A DNA stretch of 64,000 nucleotides, taken from assembly GCF_037055355.1 (NCBI RefSeq), contig NZ_CP146350.1:6409001-6473000 (forward strand), in the 5' to 3' direction. This DNA comes from Streptomyces sp. DG1A-41 (GTDB lineage: Bacteria; Actinomycetota; Actinomycetes; Streptomycetales; Streptomycetaceae). This document shows positions 35,590 to 43,952 of the stretch, piece by piece. The translations under genes and the position numbers were made by a program. Position 1 is the first letter of the stretch. Each line of letters opens with the position of its first letter. The notes beneath the pieces are model-generated. The model did not search any database and was not told where the DNA came from. It saw only the letters and a list, made by a program, of their open reading frames with translations.

Positions 35590-36297
35590 GTGATGGCTGC
35601 GTCGTCGCGCCAGAATGTCCGGGTGCTCCAGCAACTCTTCAGTCCGTCCGTCCAGCACACGCTCGACCTGATCGGCATCTTCGTCTTCGCGATCTCCGGC
35701 GCCCTGCTGGCCGTGCGCAAGAACTTCGACGTGTTCGGCATCGCCGTGCTCGCCGAGGTCACCGCGCTGGGCGGCGGGCTCTTCCGTGACCTGGTCATCG
35801 GGGCCGTACCGCCCGCCGCCTTCACGGACCTGGGGTACTTCCTCACCCCGCTGCTCGCCACGCTCCTGGTTTTCTTCCTGCACCCGCAGGTGGAGCGCAT
35901 CCAGGTCGCCGTGAACGTCTTCGACGCCGCCGGCCTCGGCCTGTTCTGCGTCGCCGGCACGATCAAGGCGTACGAGTACGGGCTCGGACTGACCGCCTCC
36001 GCCGGCCTGGGTCTGACCACCGCGGTGGGCGGCGGTGTGCTGCGGGACGTCCTCGCCAACGAGGTGCCCTCGCTGCTGCGCTGGGACCGCGACCTGTACG
36101 CGGTTCCGGCGATCGTCGGCGCCACCATGGTCGCCCTGTGCATCCGCTACGACGCCCTGAACCCGCTCACCAGTGCTCTCGCGGTGATCACCGCCTTCGT
36201 ACTGCGCCTGCTCGCGATGCGGTTCCACTGGCGAGCTCCGCGGGCCTGGCACCGGCGGTCGACGGTGAGCGAGGAGGAGCAGCCCGTCCTGCCGTGA
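35590..36297 (+). CDS. TRIC-type cation channel/UPF0126 membrane protein
   Basis: A ~235-residue membrane protein with two repeated units, each with helices and a GGGxxRD motif: ALGGGLFRDLVIG and AVGGGVLRDVLANE. This is the trimeric intracellular cation channel homology seen in prokaryotes (YadS/YvgT-like). A GTG at 35620 (VLQQLFSPSVQH) may be the true start, because homologues usually begin at that point; no ribosome site decides. A charged C-terminal tail follows the last helix. Its 3' end overlaps the convergent esterase gene by 110 nt. Confidence 0.85.
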   Translation: MMAASSRQNVRVLQQLFSPSVQHTLDLIGIFVFAISGALLAVRKNFDVFGIAVLAEVTALGGGLFRDLVIGAVPPAAFTDLGYFLTPLLATLLVFFLHPQVERIQVAVNVFDAAGLGLFCVAGTIKAYEYGLGLTASAGLGLTTAVGGGVLRDVLANEVPSLLRWDRDLYAVPAIVGATMVALCIRYDALNPLTSALAVITAFVLRLLAMRFHWRAPRAWHRRSTVSEEEQPVLP

Positions 36298-37423
36298 CGT
36301 GGCCGCGGCCCGTCACCTCCGTCAGCCAGCGGAACGCGGGAACCACCTGCGGCCGCCACAGCGCCATGGTGTGACCGCCCGCGCTCCTCGGGATGTACAC
36401 CACGTGCACGGTCGTCGGCGCCTTGGCGGTCTGTTCCAGGGCGATGGCCGCCTCGTAGCCGTCGTGCGGCTGGCCGGAGAGGTAGAGCGAGACGCGCGGC
36501 GGGACGGGCGCCTTGCGCAGCAGCAGGTAGGGGTTGTTCTCGGCCCGCAGGGCGGGGGTCTGCGCGGCGAGCGAGTCGCGTTCGCCGATCGGGTCGTTGT
36601 AGCCGGACAGGCTGACGGCGGCCCGGTAGCGGTCGGGGTGGGCGACGGCCAGCTTGGCCGCGCAGTGCGCACCGGCCGAGTAACCGGCCACCGCCCAGCC
36701 CTGCGGGGCGGACTCGGCGCGGAAGTTGTCCATGACCATCATCGGCACGTCGACGCTCAGCCAGGTGTCGGCGTTGACCGTGCCCGGGATGTTGGCGCAG
36801 CCGGTGTCCACCCCCGCCAGCAGATTGGTGCGCGGCGCGACCAGGATGAACGGGGCGATCTGCCCGTCTCGCATCAGCGGCTCCAGCTGCTCGTGCGCGT
36901 GCAGCGAGCCGAACCAGGCCTTCGCCGAGCCGGGGTAGCCGGGCAGCAGCTCCACGACCGGGAACTTGTGGTGCCGGTAGGCCGGTTCGTCGTACTGCGG
37001 CGGGAGCCAGACGTAGACCTCGGCGTTCACGCCCGAGACCCGGCCCTTGAGCTGGGTGACCCGCACGCCGCCGGCCGCGCGCATGCCGGGCCCGGTGGCC
37101 GGCCGGAAGGTCTGACGCACCTTGGGCAGCCGCTTCAGCGCGATGCCTCCGGTGCCGTCGGCGCCCAGGTTGGCCGCCTGCTGCACGTGGTCGCCGGTGC
37201 CGAGCAGGTCGGCCCAGTTGTCGTACAGGTTGTTGGCGTTGTTGACCATCGTGAAGACCAGCGCCACGGCGGTCCCCTGGGCGAACAGCAGCATCAGCGC
37301 GCGCGCCGCGGTGCGCACGGCGCGGGGGCCGCGGACGCGCGACCACAGCGCGAGCGGCAGCGCGAGCGCGACGACCGACAGCGCGATCAGCGTGTAGAGG
37401 AACGGAGTCCCGGTGAGGCTCAT
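36188..37423 (-). CDS. Membrane-anchored esterase, alpha/beta-hydrolase fold
   Basis: A 411-residue protein with an N-terminal part of three likely membrane helices (residues 1-65), then an esterase D/mycolyltransferase-like alpha/beta-hydrolase domain on the outer face. The nucleophile is Ser near 249 in AVAGYSAGAHCA; the catalytic His is in SAGGHTMALW. The antigen-85/esterase family has the same layout in actinobacteria lacking mycolates, so the substrate is unknown. The last ~35 residues (Arg/Ala-rich, VTAGRAAPPRSPSTAG...) overlap the TRIC gene and are probably dispensable. Confidence 0.88.
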   Translation of the reverse strand: MSLTGTPFLYTLIALSVVALALPLALWSRVRGPRAVRTAARALMLLFAQGTAVALVFTMVNNANNLYDNWADLLGTGDHVQQAANLGADGTGGIALKRLPKVRQTFRPATGPGMRAAGGVRVTQLKGRVSGVNAEVYVWLPPQYDEPAYRHHKFPVVELLPGYPGSAKAWFGSLHAHEQLEPLMRDGQIAPFILVAPRTNLLAGVDTGCANIPGTVNADTWLSVDVPMMVMDNFRAESAPQGWAVAGYSAGAHCAAKLAVAHPDRYRAAVSLSGYNDPIGERDSLAAQTPALRAENNPYLLLRKAPVPPRVSLYLSGQPHDGYEAAIALEQTAKAPTTVHVVYIPRSAGGHTMALWRPQVVPAFRWLTEVTGRGHVTAGRAAPPRSPSTAGARPAELASGTASRAGAVRRR

Positions 37424-37558
37424 GTCTCTTCAGAGGGGCAGGCGGCCCTTCGGGTTTACGGACGAGTGAGGACACTTACCGAGAAATTGCCGAGGCCTCA
37501 CTCAAGCCGGTGCCTACCAAAGCTACCGCTTAGTAGTCGGTTCTTGTACTGTTCAGCC

Positions 37559-38446
37559 ATGCCAGAAGCAGCCTCCGCACCGGCCGTCCGGGCCACGATC
37601 GGCGACAGCGAGTTCGACCGCGACACCGCGCTCACCCGGCGCGCGCCCGGCGTCTACGACATCGACCTCTCCGCCGGCTGGACGATCATCAGCGCCGTCA
37701 ACGGCGGCTATCTGCTGGCCGTCCTGGGCCGCGCGCTGGCGGACACCCTGCCGCACGCCGACCCCTTCACCATCTCGGCGCACTACCTGACCGCTTCGCG
37801 GCCCGGCCCGGCGGTCGTCCGCACCGACGTCGTCCGCACCGGCCGGACCCTGTCGACGGGCCAAGCCTCCCTCGTCCAGTACGACGACGAGGGCCGCGAG
37901 GTGGAACGCATCCGCGTCCTCGCCTCCTACGGCGACCTGGACACCCTGCCCGACGACGTCCGCACGACGGCCAGGCCGCCCGCTATCCCGCCGCTGGAGC
38001 ACTGTTTCGGCCCGGAGGCCGCATCTGATATCCGACTACCGTCGGGTGGCCCCGCCCCGGTGCCCGGCAGCTCGGCCATAGCCGACCGGCTGATGCTCAA
38101 GCTGGACCCGTCGACCCTGGGCTGGGCCCTCGGCAAGCCGTCCGGCAAGGGGGAGATGCGGGCCTGGTTCGGGCTCGCGGACGGCCGTGACCACGACCCG
38201 CTCTCCCTGCTGCTGGCGGTGGACGCCCTGCCGCCCACCGCCTTCGAGCTCGGGCTGAAGGGCTGGGTGCCCACCGTCGAGCTGACCGTGCACGTCCGCT
38301 GCCGTCCGGCGCCCGGTCCGCTGCGCGTGGCGATCAGCACGCGCAACCTCGCCGGTGGCTTCCTGGAGGAGGACGCCGAGGTGTGGGACAGCGCCGACCG
38401 GCTGGTGGCGCAGTCCCGTCAGCTCGCGCGGGTCAGGCTCGGCTGA
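37559..38446 (+). CDS. Acyl-CoA thioesterase, TesB-like double hotdog
   Basis: A 295-residue protein of two hotdog halves. The N-terminal half has GWTIISAVNGGYLLAVLGRA and PFTISAHYLTASRPGPA; the C-terminal half has DPLSLLLAVDALPPTAFELG, VPTVELTVHVRCRP and LEEDAEVWDSADRLVAQSRQ. The second half carries the Asp/Gln-like residues of the TesB family. It hydrolyses acyl-CoA thioesters of unknown chain. ATG at 37559. It is divergent from the esterase and its 3' end overlaps the neighbouring gene by 14 nt. Confidence 0.85.
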   Translation: MPEAASAPAVRATIGDSEFDRDTALTRRAPGVYDIDLSAGWTIISAVNGGYLLAVLGRALADTLPHADPFTISAHYLTASRPGPAVVRTDVVRTGRTLSTGQASLVQYDDEGREVERIRVLASYGDLDTLPDDVRTTARPPAIPPLEHCFGPEAASDIRLPSGGPAPVPGSSAIADRLMLKLDPSTLGWALGKPSGKGEMRAWFGLADGRDHDPLSLLLAVDALPPTAFELGLKGWVPTVELTVHVRCRPAPGPLRVAISTRNLAGGFLEEDAEVWDSADRLVAQSRQLARVRLG

Positions 38447-39016
38447 GCGGCTCGCGCCCCAGCCAGGCCGCCAGCCTGCCGTAGACGTCGGCACCCTCGG
38501 GGCCGGCCGGGCCGTGGCGAACGGCGTGTTCTCGTCCCGCTGTTCGTCCGGCAGCATGCGCCGGGCGACGGTCAGCGCGAACTCGGCGAGCTCCGGGTCC
38601 AGTTCGCGCGGGTGTCCCAGGGCCTCGGACAGGTCCCAGGTGTGGGTCACGGTCTCCAGGACGTAGGCCGACAGGGCGGCCCGGCCGGGCATCTCGCCGA
38701 ACGGCAGGCGCACCACCGCGTCCAGCAGGTCGTCGCCCGCCCAGGCCTTGACGGCCCGGGTCCTGGCCTCGTCGTACGCGGCCGTCCAGCCGTCGTCCGG
38801 CACACCCTCGGCGAACGGCCGTACGGCGCTCGCGTCACCGCCCTCGGCGACGACGGCCAGCCGGTGGGTCGCGCCGGTGAGATGGCTCAGCAGCGTGCGC
38901 ACGTCGAACTCGGTACACGGCGTGGGGCCGTCGAGCTGCTCCGCGCGGACGGACCGGATGAGTTCGGCGGCCTGCTTCGCGGTGCGGCCGAACAGCGGAC
39001 GGGGATCGTCGGTCAT
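38433..39016 (-). pseudogene. DinB/maleylpyruvate-isomerase-type protein, frameshifted near its end
   Basis: ATG at 39016 behind GAGGAG. The frame reads MTDDPRPLFGRTAKQAAELI, CTEFDVRTLLSHLTGATHRL (metal-binding His) and VLETVTHTWDLSEALGHPRE, the TIGR03086/DinB-like family. Near 38503 one base is lost: the last ~22 codons lie in another frame (PEGADVYGRLAAWLGREPLS). The gene is otherwise intact, and an extended shadow frame would give a foreign ~100-residue tail. It is divergent from a YafY-type regulator, a pairing often seen. Confidence 0.75.
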
Positions 39017-39063
39017 GAAACTCCTCTTGAGTGGGTGGACAGCGGGAGCATGGCCGGAAAACC

Positions 39064-39078
39064 TGACAGCCGCCGTCA
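39064..39078. promoter_or_regulatory. Operator-like palindrome between DinB-type gene and regulator
   Basis: TGACAGCCGCCGTCA: arms TGACAG/C-GTCA, near perfect, centred 48 nt from the DinB-type start and 48 nt from the regulator start. YafY/PafR-like proteins bind such TGAC-N-GTCA sites. Confidence 0.55.
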
Positions 39079-39118
39079 ACATTTGCCCGGACCCCTCACC
39101 CGCCCCGATGCTGATGCC

Positions 39119-40096
39119 GTGAAGTCCGACCGCCTGCTGTCGATCCTGTTGCTCCTCCAGACTCGCGGCCGGGTCCCCGCGCGCGAACTAGCCGAGCGGC
39201 TCGAGGTGTCGGTCCGCACCGTCTACCGCGATGTCGAGGCCCTGTCGGCCGCCGGCGTCCCGGTCTACGCGGAACGCGGTCGGCACGGTGGCATCGAACT
39301 GCTCGCCGGGTTCCGCACGGACGTCACCGGTCTGACCGCCGACGAGTCCCGCGCGCTGTTCGTCCTGGCCGCGCAGGGCGCGCACGCCGCGCTCGGACTG
39401 GACGCGGCGTTCGGCTCGGCCCTGCGCAAGGTGATGGCCGCGCTGCCGGCTCCGCACCGCCCGGCCGCCGAGACGACCTCCCGCCGCATCCTCGTCGACG
39501 CCAGCCGCTGGCGCGGCGGGCCGCAGCCGGCCGTCGACCTGGAGGTGCTGCGGGACGCCGTCTTCGCCGACCGCAGGCTGCGGCTGCGCTACCGGCACAG
39601 CGGAGAACGCCAGGTGCGGACGTACACCGTCGACCCGTACGGCCTCGTCGCCAAGGCGGGCGTCTGGTACCTGGTCGCCGACCGGCGGGCCGAACCCCGG
39701 CTCTTCCGGGCGGACCGGGTGCGCTCGGCCCGGCTCCTCGACGATCCCGTACGGCGGCGTCCGGGCGTCGAACTCGCCGACGCCTGGGAGGCCCTGCGCC
39801 GCCAGGTCGAGGAACGGTCCGGCGGGCTGGACGTCACCGTCCGGGTGCGGCGCGAGCGGCTCGACATGTTCCTGCGGCTGACGGCCTTCCTGCCGGCGGA
39901 ACTCCTCGACGACGACGGCGAGAGCGAGTGGGCGACCGTGCGACTGACGTACGGACTCCTCCCCGAGACCCGCCAACTGCTCGTGTTCGCCGACCAGGTG
40001 GAGGTCCTCTCGCCCCCTCAGGTGCGCGACGAACTGGCCCGGGCGGCCGGTTCCGTCACGGAGCTGTACCAGCGCTCCGGGGCGGACCCAACGTGA
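39119..40096 (+). CDS. YafY-type regulator with WYL domain
   Basis: A 325-residue regulator. N-terminal helix-turn-helix (SDRLLSILLLLQTRGRVPAR, RLEVSVRTVYRDVEALSAAG), then a WYL domain (RLRYRHSGERQVRTYTVDPY, KAGVWYLVADR) and a C-terminal extension. The WYL-domain segment GVWYLVAD is clear. WYL domains sense nucleic acids or other ligands, e.g. in DNA-damage control. GTG at 39119. Divergent from the broken DinB-type gene with one shared palindrome, so it probably controls it and itself. Confidence 0.9.
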   Translation: MKSDRLLSILLLLQTRGRVPARELAERLEVSVRTVYRDVEALSAAGVPVYAERGRHGGIELLAGFRTDVTGLTADESRALFVLAAQGAHAALGLDAAFGSALRKVMAALPAPHRPAAETTSRRILVDASRWRGGPQPAVDLEVLRDAVFADRRLRLRYRHSGERQVRTYTVDPYGLVAKAGVWYLVADRRAEPRLFRADRVRSARLLDDPVRRRPGVELADAWEALRRQVEERSGGLDVTVRVRRERLDMFLRLTAFLPAELLDDDGESEWATVRLTYGLLPETRQLLVFADQVEVLSPPQVRDELARAAGSVTELYQRSGADPT

Positions 40097-40236
40097 AATG
40101 CCTGGTCGGCGGGGTGTCTTGAGGCGCGCTTTGCCCTGCTGACAGGGCGGTCACAGGGCGGTCCCAAGGGAGCCCCAGGCGGCGTTGGTTGAGTGCCCGC
40201 CTCAGGACTCCCTCATCTTCCCTGGAGTTGTTTCTC

Positions 40237-40617
40237 ATGATGCGTGTGCGTCTCGTCCCCGCCGTGGCCCTGCTGGCGCTCTCGCCCCTGGCCCTGGTGG
40301 CCTGCGGCTCCGGCGACTCCTCGACGTCTTCGGGCAGCGGCGGCGGTTCCGGGCAGCAGCAGTCCTGCAAGGCGCCGTCGGGGGCGCCGAGCGGGGCGCC
40401 ATCGGGGACGCCCTCAGGGGCTCCGTCCGGTGCTCCGTCAGGTGCTGCTTCCGGCGGTGCCAAGCCGACGGGGACACCGTCCGGGGCGCCTTCGGGAATG
40501 CCCAGCGGGGCGCCGGGTGGCGGCCAGGGCGGTCCTGGTGGTGGCCAGGGCGGCGGCTGTGGGGCTCCGGGCGGCGGGGGCCAGGCCGCGGGCGGGCAGG
40601 GGGAGCAGGCCCGGTAG
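40237..40617 (+). CDS. Low-complexity lipoprotein with PSG(A) repeats
   Basis: A 126-residue exported lipoprotein: signal MMRVRLVPAVALLALSPLAL then lipobox LVAC, and a Ser/Gly linker. A run of APSG/TPSG tetrapeptide repeats follows, and a Gly/Gln-rich end with one Cys (GGGCGAPGG). There is no folded domain; the Pro/Ser/Gly-rich chain should be an extended wall-spanning stalk. ATG behind GGAG. It is flanked by a WYL regulator and a TetR gene but is probably monocistronic. Function unknown. Confidence 0.75.
   Translation: MMRVRLVPAVALLALSPLALVACGSGDSSTSSGSGGGSGQQQSCKAPSGAPSGAPSGTPSGAPSGAPSGAASGGAKPTGTPSGAPSGMPSGAPGGGQGGPGGGQGGGCGAPGGGGQAAGGQGEQAR
40370..40520. repeat. ~12-bp tandem coding repeat (PSGA)
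   Basis: About eleven imperfect copies of a GCGCCGTCGGGG-like 12-mer, encoding PSGA/PSGT/PSGM tetrapeptides. Codon variation between copies shows it is old; the copy number may vary between strains. Confidence 0.7.
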
Positions 40618-40715
40618 GCGTACGCGGACGGGCCCGGGCCCGTCCGCGACATCAGGGGCGGCGCGCCCGGCGAAGGGGCGCGCCGCCCCCGCTGTCGTTC
40701 CCGCCGCGCGGTCCG

Positions 40716-41354
40716 TCAGTCCAGCCAGTGATGGCGGCCCAGGCCGATCAGCCGCATCTGGCGGGTCGCCACCTGCGCGACGTGCCGGGTCCGCTCCTCG
40801 CGCTCCTGTTCCGGCCCCTCCAGCGCCTCCAGGAAGAGCGACGCGGTGATCAGCATCTGGTCGACGTAGAGGTGCGCGAGCATCAGCAGGTCGTCCTCGG
40901 TCCAGCCCGCGGACACCGGGTCCTTGGCCAGTTCGTCCTTGACCTCCTGGGCGAACCGGGCCAGTTGCTCCCGTATGGCCTCCCGTACCGGCTGGACTCC
41001 GCCATGTCGCTCACGGGCGATGAACCGGACATGTGCGGGGTACCCGTCGACGTGACGGGCGATCAGCTCGATGGTGCGCGTGATGCGCTTTTCGCTGTCG
41101 CCCGTCGTGGACACCGTCGTCCGGATCATCGGGTGCAGGCTGCCCAGCGCCTCCTCGACCAGGGCCACGCCCAGATCCGCCGTGGAGCGGAAGTGGCGGT
41201 AGAAGGCCGTCGGGGCGACACCGACGGCGCGGGTGACCTCGCGCAGCCCCAGGCTGCTCAGACTCTGCTCCTCCAGCAGCCCGAGGGCAGCGTCCAGGAG
41301 CGCCTGCCGGGTCTTCTGCTTCTGGGCCTGCCGGATGCCGAGGGTGTGACTCAT
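40716..41354 (-). CDS. TetR-family regulator, FabR/DesT-like
   Basis: A 212-residue TetR-type protein. The N-terminal helix-turn-helix is SLGLREVTRAVGVAPTAFYR with HFRSTADLGVALVEEAL. This arrangement (APTAFYRHF) resembles FabR-like repressors of unsaturated fatty-acid genes. The ligand domain is all-helical (ERHGGVQPVREAIREQLARF...). ATG at 41354. It is divergent from two small membrane-protein genes; a palindrome and a direct repeat lie between. Autoregulation and control of the divergent genes are likely; a lipid target is inference. Confidence 0.85.
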   Translation of the reverse strand: MSHTLGIRQAQKQKTRQALLDAALGLLEEQSLSSLGLREVTRAVGVAPTAFYRHFRSTADLGVALVEEALGSLHPMIRTTVSTTGDSEKRITRTIELIARHVDGYPAHVRFIARERHGGVQPVREAIREQLARFAQEVKDELAKDPVSAGWTEDDLLMLAHLYVDQMLITASLFLEALEGPEQEREERTRHVAQVATRQMRLIGLGRHHWLD

Positions 41355-41360
41355 ACCATG

Positions 41361-41419
41361 CAGTTAACAACTGTTCTCTGTAATTGGGAAGTCATGGGGC
41401 CCGCTAGACTGGGAAGTCA
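41361..41419. promoter_or_regulatory. TetR operator region with palindrome and direct repeat
   Basis: Palindrome CAGTT-AAC-AACTG (41361-41373) just before the TetR start. Direct repeat TGGGAAGTCA at 41385-41394 and 41410-41419. GCTAGACT (41403-41410) resembles a -10 for the rightward gene. Spacing fits one shared divergent promoter region. Confidence 0.5.
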
Positions 41420-41638
41420 GTGAACAAGTGTAACTACAATCGTTCACCGAAACCCTGGGGGTTGTTTCCCGTGCTGTTCATCGTCGCCGCACTCCTGCTG
41501 CTGGGTGCCGTGCTGGGCACCGTGGCCCACGCGCCGGTCACCTTCTCCGTCGCCCTCGGCGTCGTCATCGCCGTCTGGCTCGGCATCTTCGCGATCCGCG
41601 AGCGTCATGGCCGCCGGCGCCACACGCAGGCCCACTGA
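41420..41638 (+). CDS. Small two-helix membrane protein
   Basis: A 72-residue protein with two hydrophobic segments (LFPVLFIVAALLLLGAVLG and VTFSVALGVVIAVWLGIFAI) and a basic C-terminus (RERHGRRRHTQAH). GTG start, with Cys at position 4. No family recognised. It is followed 40 nt later by another small membrane protein and shares the TetR operator region. Confidence 0.65.
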   Translation: MNKCNYNRSPKPWGLFPVLFIVAALLLLGAVLGTVAHAPVTFSVALGVVIAVWLGIFAIRERHGRRRHTQAH

Positions 41639-41678
41639 CCTTCTTTCCCGTCCCGATCCGAGAGTCGGAGCTGACACC

Positions 41679-41945
41679 ATGCAACTCACCGCACCGGCAA
41701 CACGCCGCACCGGTATCCGCGACGCCGACGGCATGGCCGTCGCGTCCTTCATCCTCGGCCTGGTCGGCCTCCTCGTCTTCAACGTCTTCCTCGGGCCGGT
41801 CGCCATCGTGCTGGCCGGTGTGGCCCTGTGGCGGGGCACCACCCGGCGCGGGCGCGCGTACCTGGGGATGGGCCTCGGCGTCGCCGACCTGCTGGTCCTG
41901 GCGGCGTTCGTGCAGGCGGACAGCACGATCTCGTGGAACTTCTGA
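41679..41945 (+). CDS. DUF4190-type membrane protein
   Basis: An 88-residue protein. After a short N-terminal tail it has the DUF4190 layout: DGMAVASFILGLVGLLVFNV, then LGPVAIVLAGVALWRGTTRR and LGMGLGVADLLVLAAF, i.e. two or three helices with the GLxVF signature. DUF4190 proteins are common small membrane proteins in Actinobacteria with no known role. ATG behind GGAGC. The last gene of this two-gene unit. Confidence 0.75.
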   Translation: MQLTAPATRRTGIRDADGMAVASFILGLVGLLVFNVFLGPVAIVLAGVALWRGTTRRGRAYLGMGLGVADLLVLAAFVQADSTISWNF

Positions 41946-42027
41946 ACCGCCTCGCGCCAGGGCGGTCCAAGTTCGGCCAACCTTGATCTGAGGACGCTCG
42001 AGGGGGAGCCGTAGAATCGGGCTCACC

Positions 42028-43197
42028 ATGGCTTACCTCGACCACGCCGCGACCACCCCGATGCTCCCGGAGGCGGCAGAGGCGCTCACCGCCCACCTGG
42101 GTGCCACCGGCAACGCGTCCTCCCTCCACGCATCCGGCCGGCAGGCCCGCCGCACCGTCGAGGAGGCCCGCGAGACCCTCGCCGAAGCCCTCGGCGCCCG
42201 CCCCAGCGAGGTCGTCATCACCTCGGGCGGCACGGAGGCCGACAACCTCGCCGTCAAGGGCCTTTACTGGTCACGCCGTGACGCCGACCCGGCCCGCACC
42301 CGCGTCCTCGCCAGCCCCGTCGAGCACCACGCGGTCCTCGACGCCGTGCACTGGCTCGGCGAACACGAGGGCGCCGCCATCGAGTACCTGCCGGTCGACG
42401 CCCATGGCCGCGTCCACCCGGACGCCCTGCGCGAGGCGATCGCCCGCAACCCCCACGACGTGGCCCTCGCCACCGTCATGTGGGCCAACAACGAGATCGG
42501 GACGATTCTGCCGATCCGCGAACTCGCCGACGTGGCCGCCGAGTTCGGTGTCCCGCTGCACTCGGACGCCGTCCAGGCCTTCGGCCAGATCCCCGTCGAC
42601 TTCGCTGCCTCCGGCCTCGCGGCGATGACGGTGTCGGGCCACAAGATCGGCGGGCCGTACGGCATCGGCGCCCTGATCCTCGGCCGTGAGCACACCCCCG
42701 TACCCGTCCTGCACGGCGGCGGCCAGGAACGCCACGTCCGCTCCGGCACCCTCGACGTGCCCGCCATCGCCTCCTTCGCGGTCGCCGGGCGGCTGGCCGC
42801 TGAGCAGCGCGAATGGTTCGCCCGCGAGATCGGCGCCCTGCGCGACGCCCTCGTCACCGCCGTCCGCACGGCGGTGCCGGACGCGATCCTCGGCGGCGAC
42901 CCGGACCCGGAGGGCCGCCTCCCGGCCAACGCGCACTTCACCTTCCCCGGCTGCGAGGGCGACTCCCTGCTGCTCCTGCTCGACGCCCAGGGCATCGAGT
43001 GCTCCACCGGCTCCGCCTGCACCGCCGGCGTCGCCCAGCCCAGCCACGTCCTCCTCGCCACCGGCACCGACCCGGACCTGGCTCGCGGCACCCTCCGCTT
43101 CTCCCTCGGTCACACCTCCACGGAGGCCGACGTCGAGGCCCTGGCGAAGGCCATCGGCCCGGCGGTGGAGCGGGCGCGGGCGGCGGGGCTGACGTAG
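42028..43197 (+). CDS. Cysteine desulfurase, NifS/IscS type
   Basis: A 389-residue PLP enzyme removing sulfur from cysteine. PLP Lys206 is in [10 protein letters not shown]; the active-site Cys331 is in GSACTAGVA, with [11 protein letters not shown] and EHHAVLDAV also conserved. Group I (NifS/IscS) layout. TAGAAT ends 9 nt before the ATG and there is no ribosome site, so the mRNA is probably leaderless. mnmA lies 750 nt downstream in the same direction; the desulfurase likely supplies sulfur for its tRNA thiolation, with a sulfur carrier not seen here. Confidence 0.93.
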   Translation: MAYLDHAATTPMLPEAAEALTAHLGATGNASSLHASGRQARRTVEEARETLAEALGARPSEVVITSGGTEADNLAVKGLYWSRRDADPARTRVLASPVEHHAVLDAVHWLGEHEGAAIEYLPVDAHGRVHPDALREAIARNPHDVALATVMWANNEIGTILPIRELADVAAEFGVPLHSDAVQAFGQIPVDFAASGLAAMTVSGHKIGGPYGIGALILGREHTPVPVLHGGGQERHVRSGTLDVPAIASFAVAGRLAAEQREWFAREIGALRDALVTAVRTAVPDAILGGDPDPEGRLPANAHFTFPGCEGDSLLLLLDAQGIECSTGSACTAGVAQPSHVLLATGTDPDLARGTLRFSLGHTSTEADVEALAKAIGPAVERARAAGLT

Positions 43198-43226
43198 TTC
43201 CCGCCGTCTTGGCCCTGCTCGACCGG

Positions 43227-43892
43227 TCAGGCCGGCGTCGTACGCGCCGCGCGCACCAGACGCATGTACGTGTCCCAGTCCCAGTGCGGCCCGGGGTCCG
43301 TGTGGTCCGTGCCCGGGACCTCCACGTGGCCGATGATGTGCTCGCGGTCGACGGGTATGTCGTAGCGCGCGCAGATCCGGGCCGTGAGGCGGGCCGAGGC
43401 CTGGTACATCTCGTCCGTGAAGTCCTGCGGGCGGTCCACGAAACCCGCGTGCTCGATGCCGACACTGCGCTCGTTGTAGTCGCGGTTGCCCGCGTGGTAT
43501 GCCACGTCCAGCTCGCGGATCATCTGGGCGATGTGCCCGTCCTTGCGGACGATGTAGTGCGACGCCGCTCCGTGCGACGGGTTCCGGAAGGCCCTCACCG
43601 CGCTGTCGAAGCCGCCCTGGGTGACATGGATGACCACCATGTCTATGCCGTAGTCGTCGGGCCGGTCCGCGCGGCGCCAGTTGGCGTCCGACGCCGCGAC
43701 CCAGCGCGCGCCCGCGTAGTCGACCTCGCCCTCCTTGCGCGGCTTCTCCACGCCGGGCACGCGCCACCACAGCCGGCCCAGCTCGTCACGGGCCAGCACC
43801 GCGGAACCCGCGGCGGCCGCCGCCCCGCCCACGATCAGGGCCCGCCGCCCGATGCGCCGGTCCGTGTCCTTGGATGCTCGTCTCGCCCCCAT
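43227..43892 (-). CDS. Tat-exported N-acetylmuramoyl-L-alanine amidase (Amidase_2/PGRP-like)
   Basis: A 221-residue zinc amidase. The N-terminus has a twin-arginine signal ([20 protein letters not shown]). The amidase domain has the zinc His in [10 protein letters not shown], the second region GIEHAGFVD, and [13 protein letters not shown] with His. It should cut the MurNAc-L-Ala bond in peptidoglycan. The start ATG at 43892 is about 60 nt from the divergent mnmA start, so they share a promoter region. Convergent with the desulfurase. Confidence 0.9.
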   Translation of the reverse strand: MGARRASKDTDRRIGRRALIVGGAAAAAGSAVLARDELGRLWWRVPGVEKPRKEGEVDYAGARWVAASDANWRRADRPDDYGIDMVVIHVTQGGFDSAVRAFRNPSHGAASHYIVRKDGHIAQMIRELDVAYHAGNRDYNERSVGIEHAGFVDRPQDFTDEMYQASARLTARICARYDIPVDREHIIGHVEVPGTDHTDPGPHWDWDTYMRLVRAARTTPA

Positions 43893-43952
43893 GTGATCGC
43901 CAACGGATACCCGGCGGCCTTGGTTCCCGCGCCCCCGTACCCTGGAAGGGTT

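Noticed and set aside
35403..35789. Plus-strand frame with CRFC...CPVC, zinc-ribbon-like
   Set aside because: No start context, runs out of frame into the TRIC gene, and the rest is low-complexity Arg/Ala. The Cys pairs are probably chance.
40370..40520. CRISPR-like array
   Set aside because: Repeats are 12 bp, contiguous, in frame and lack spacers: a coding PSGA repeat.
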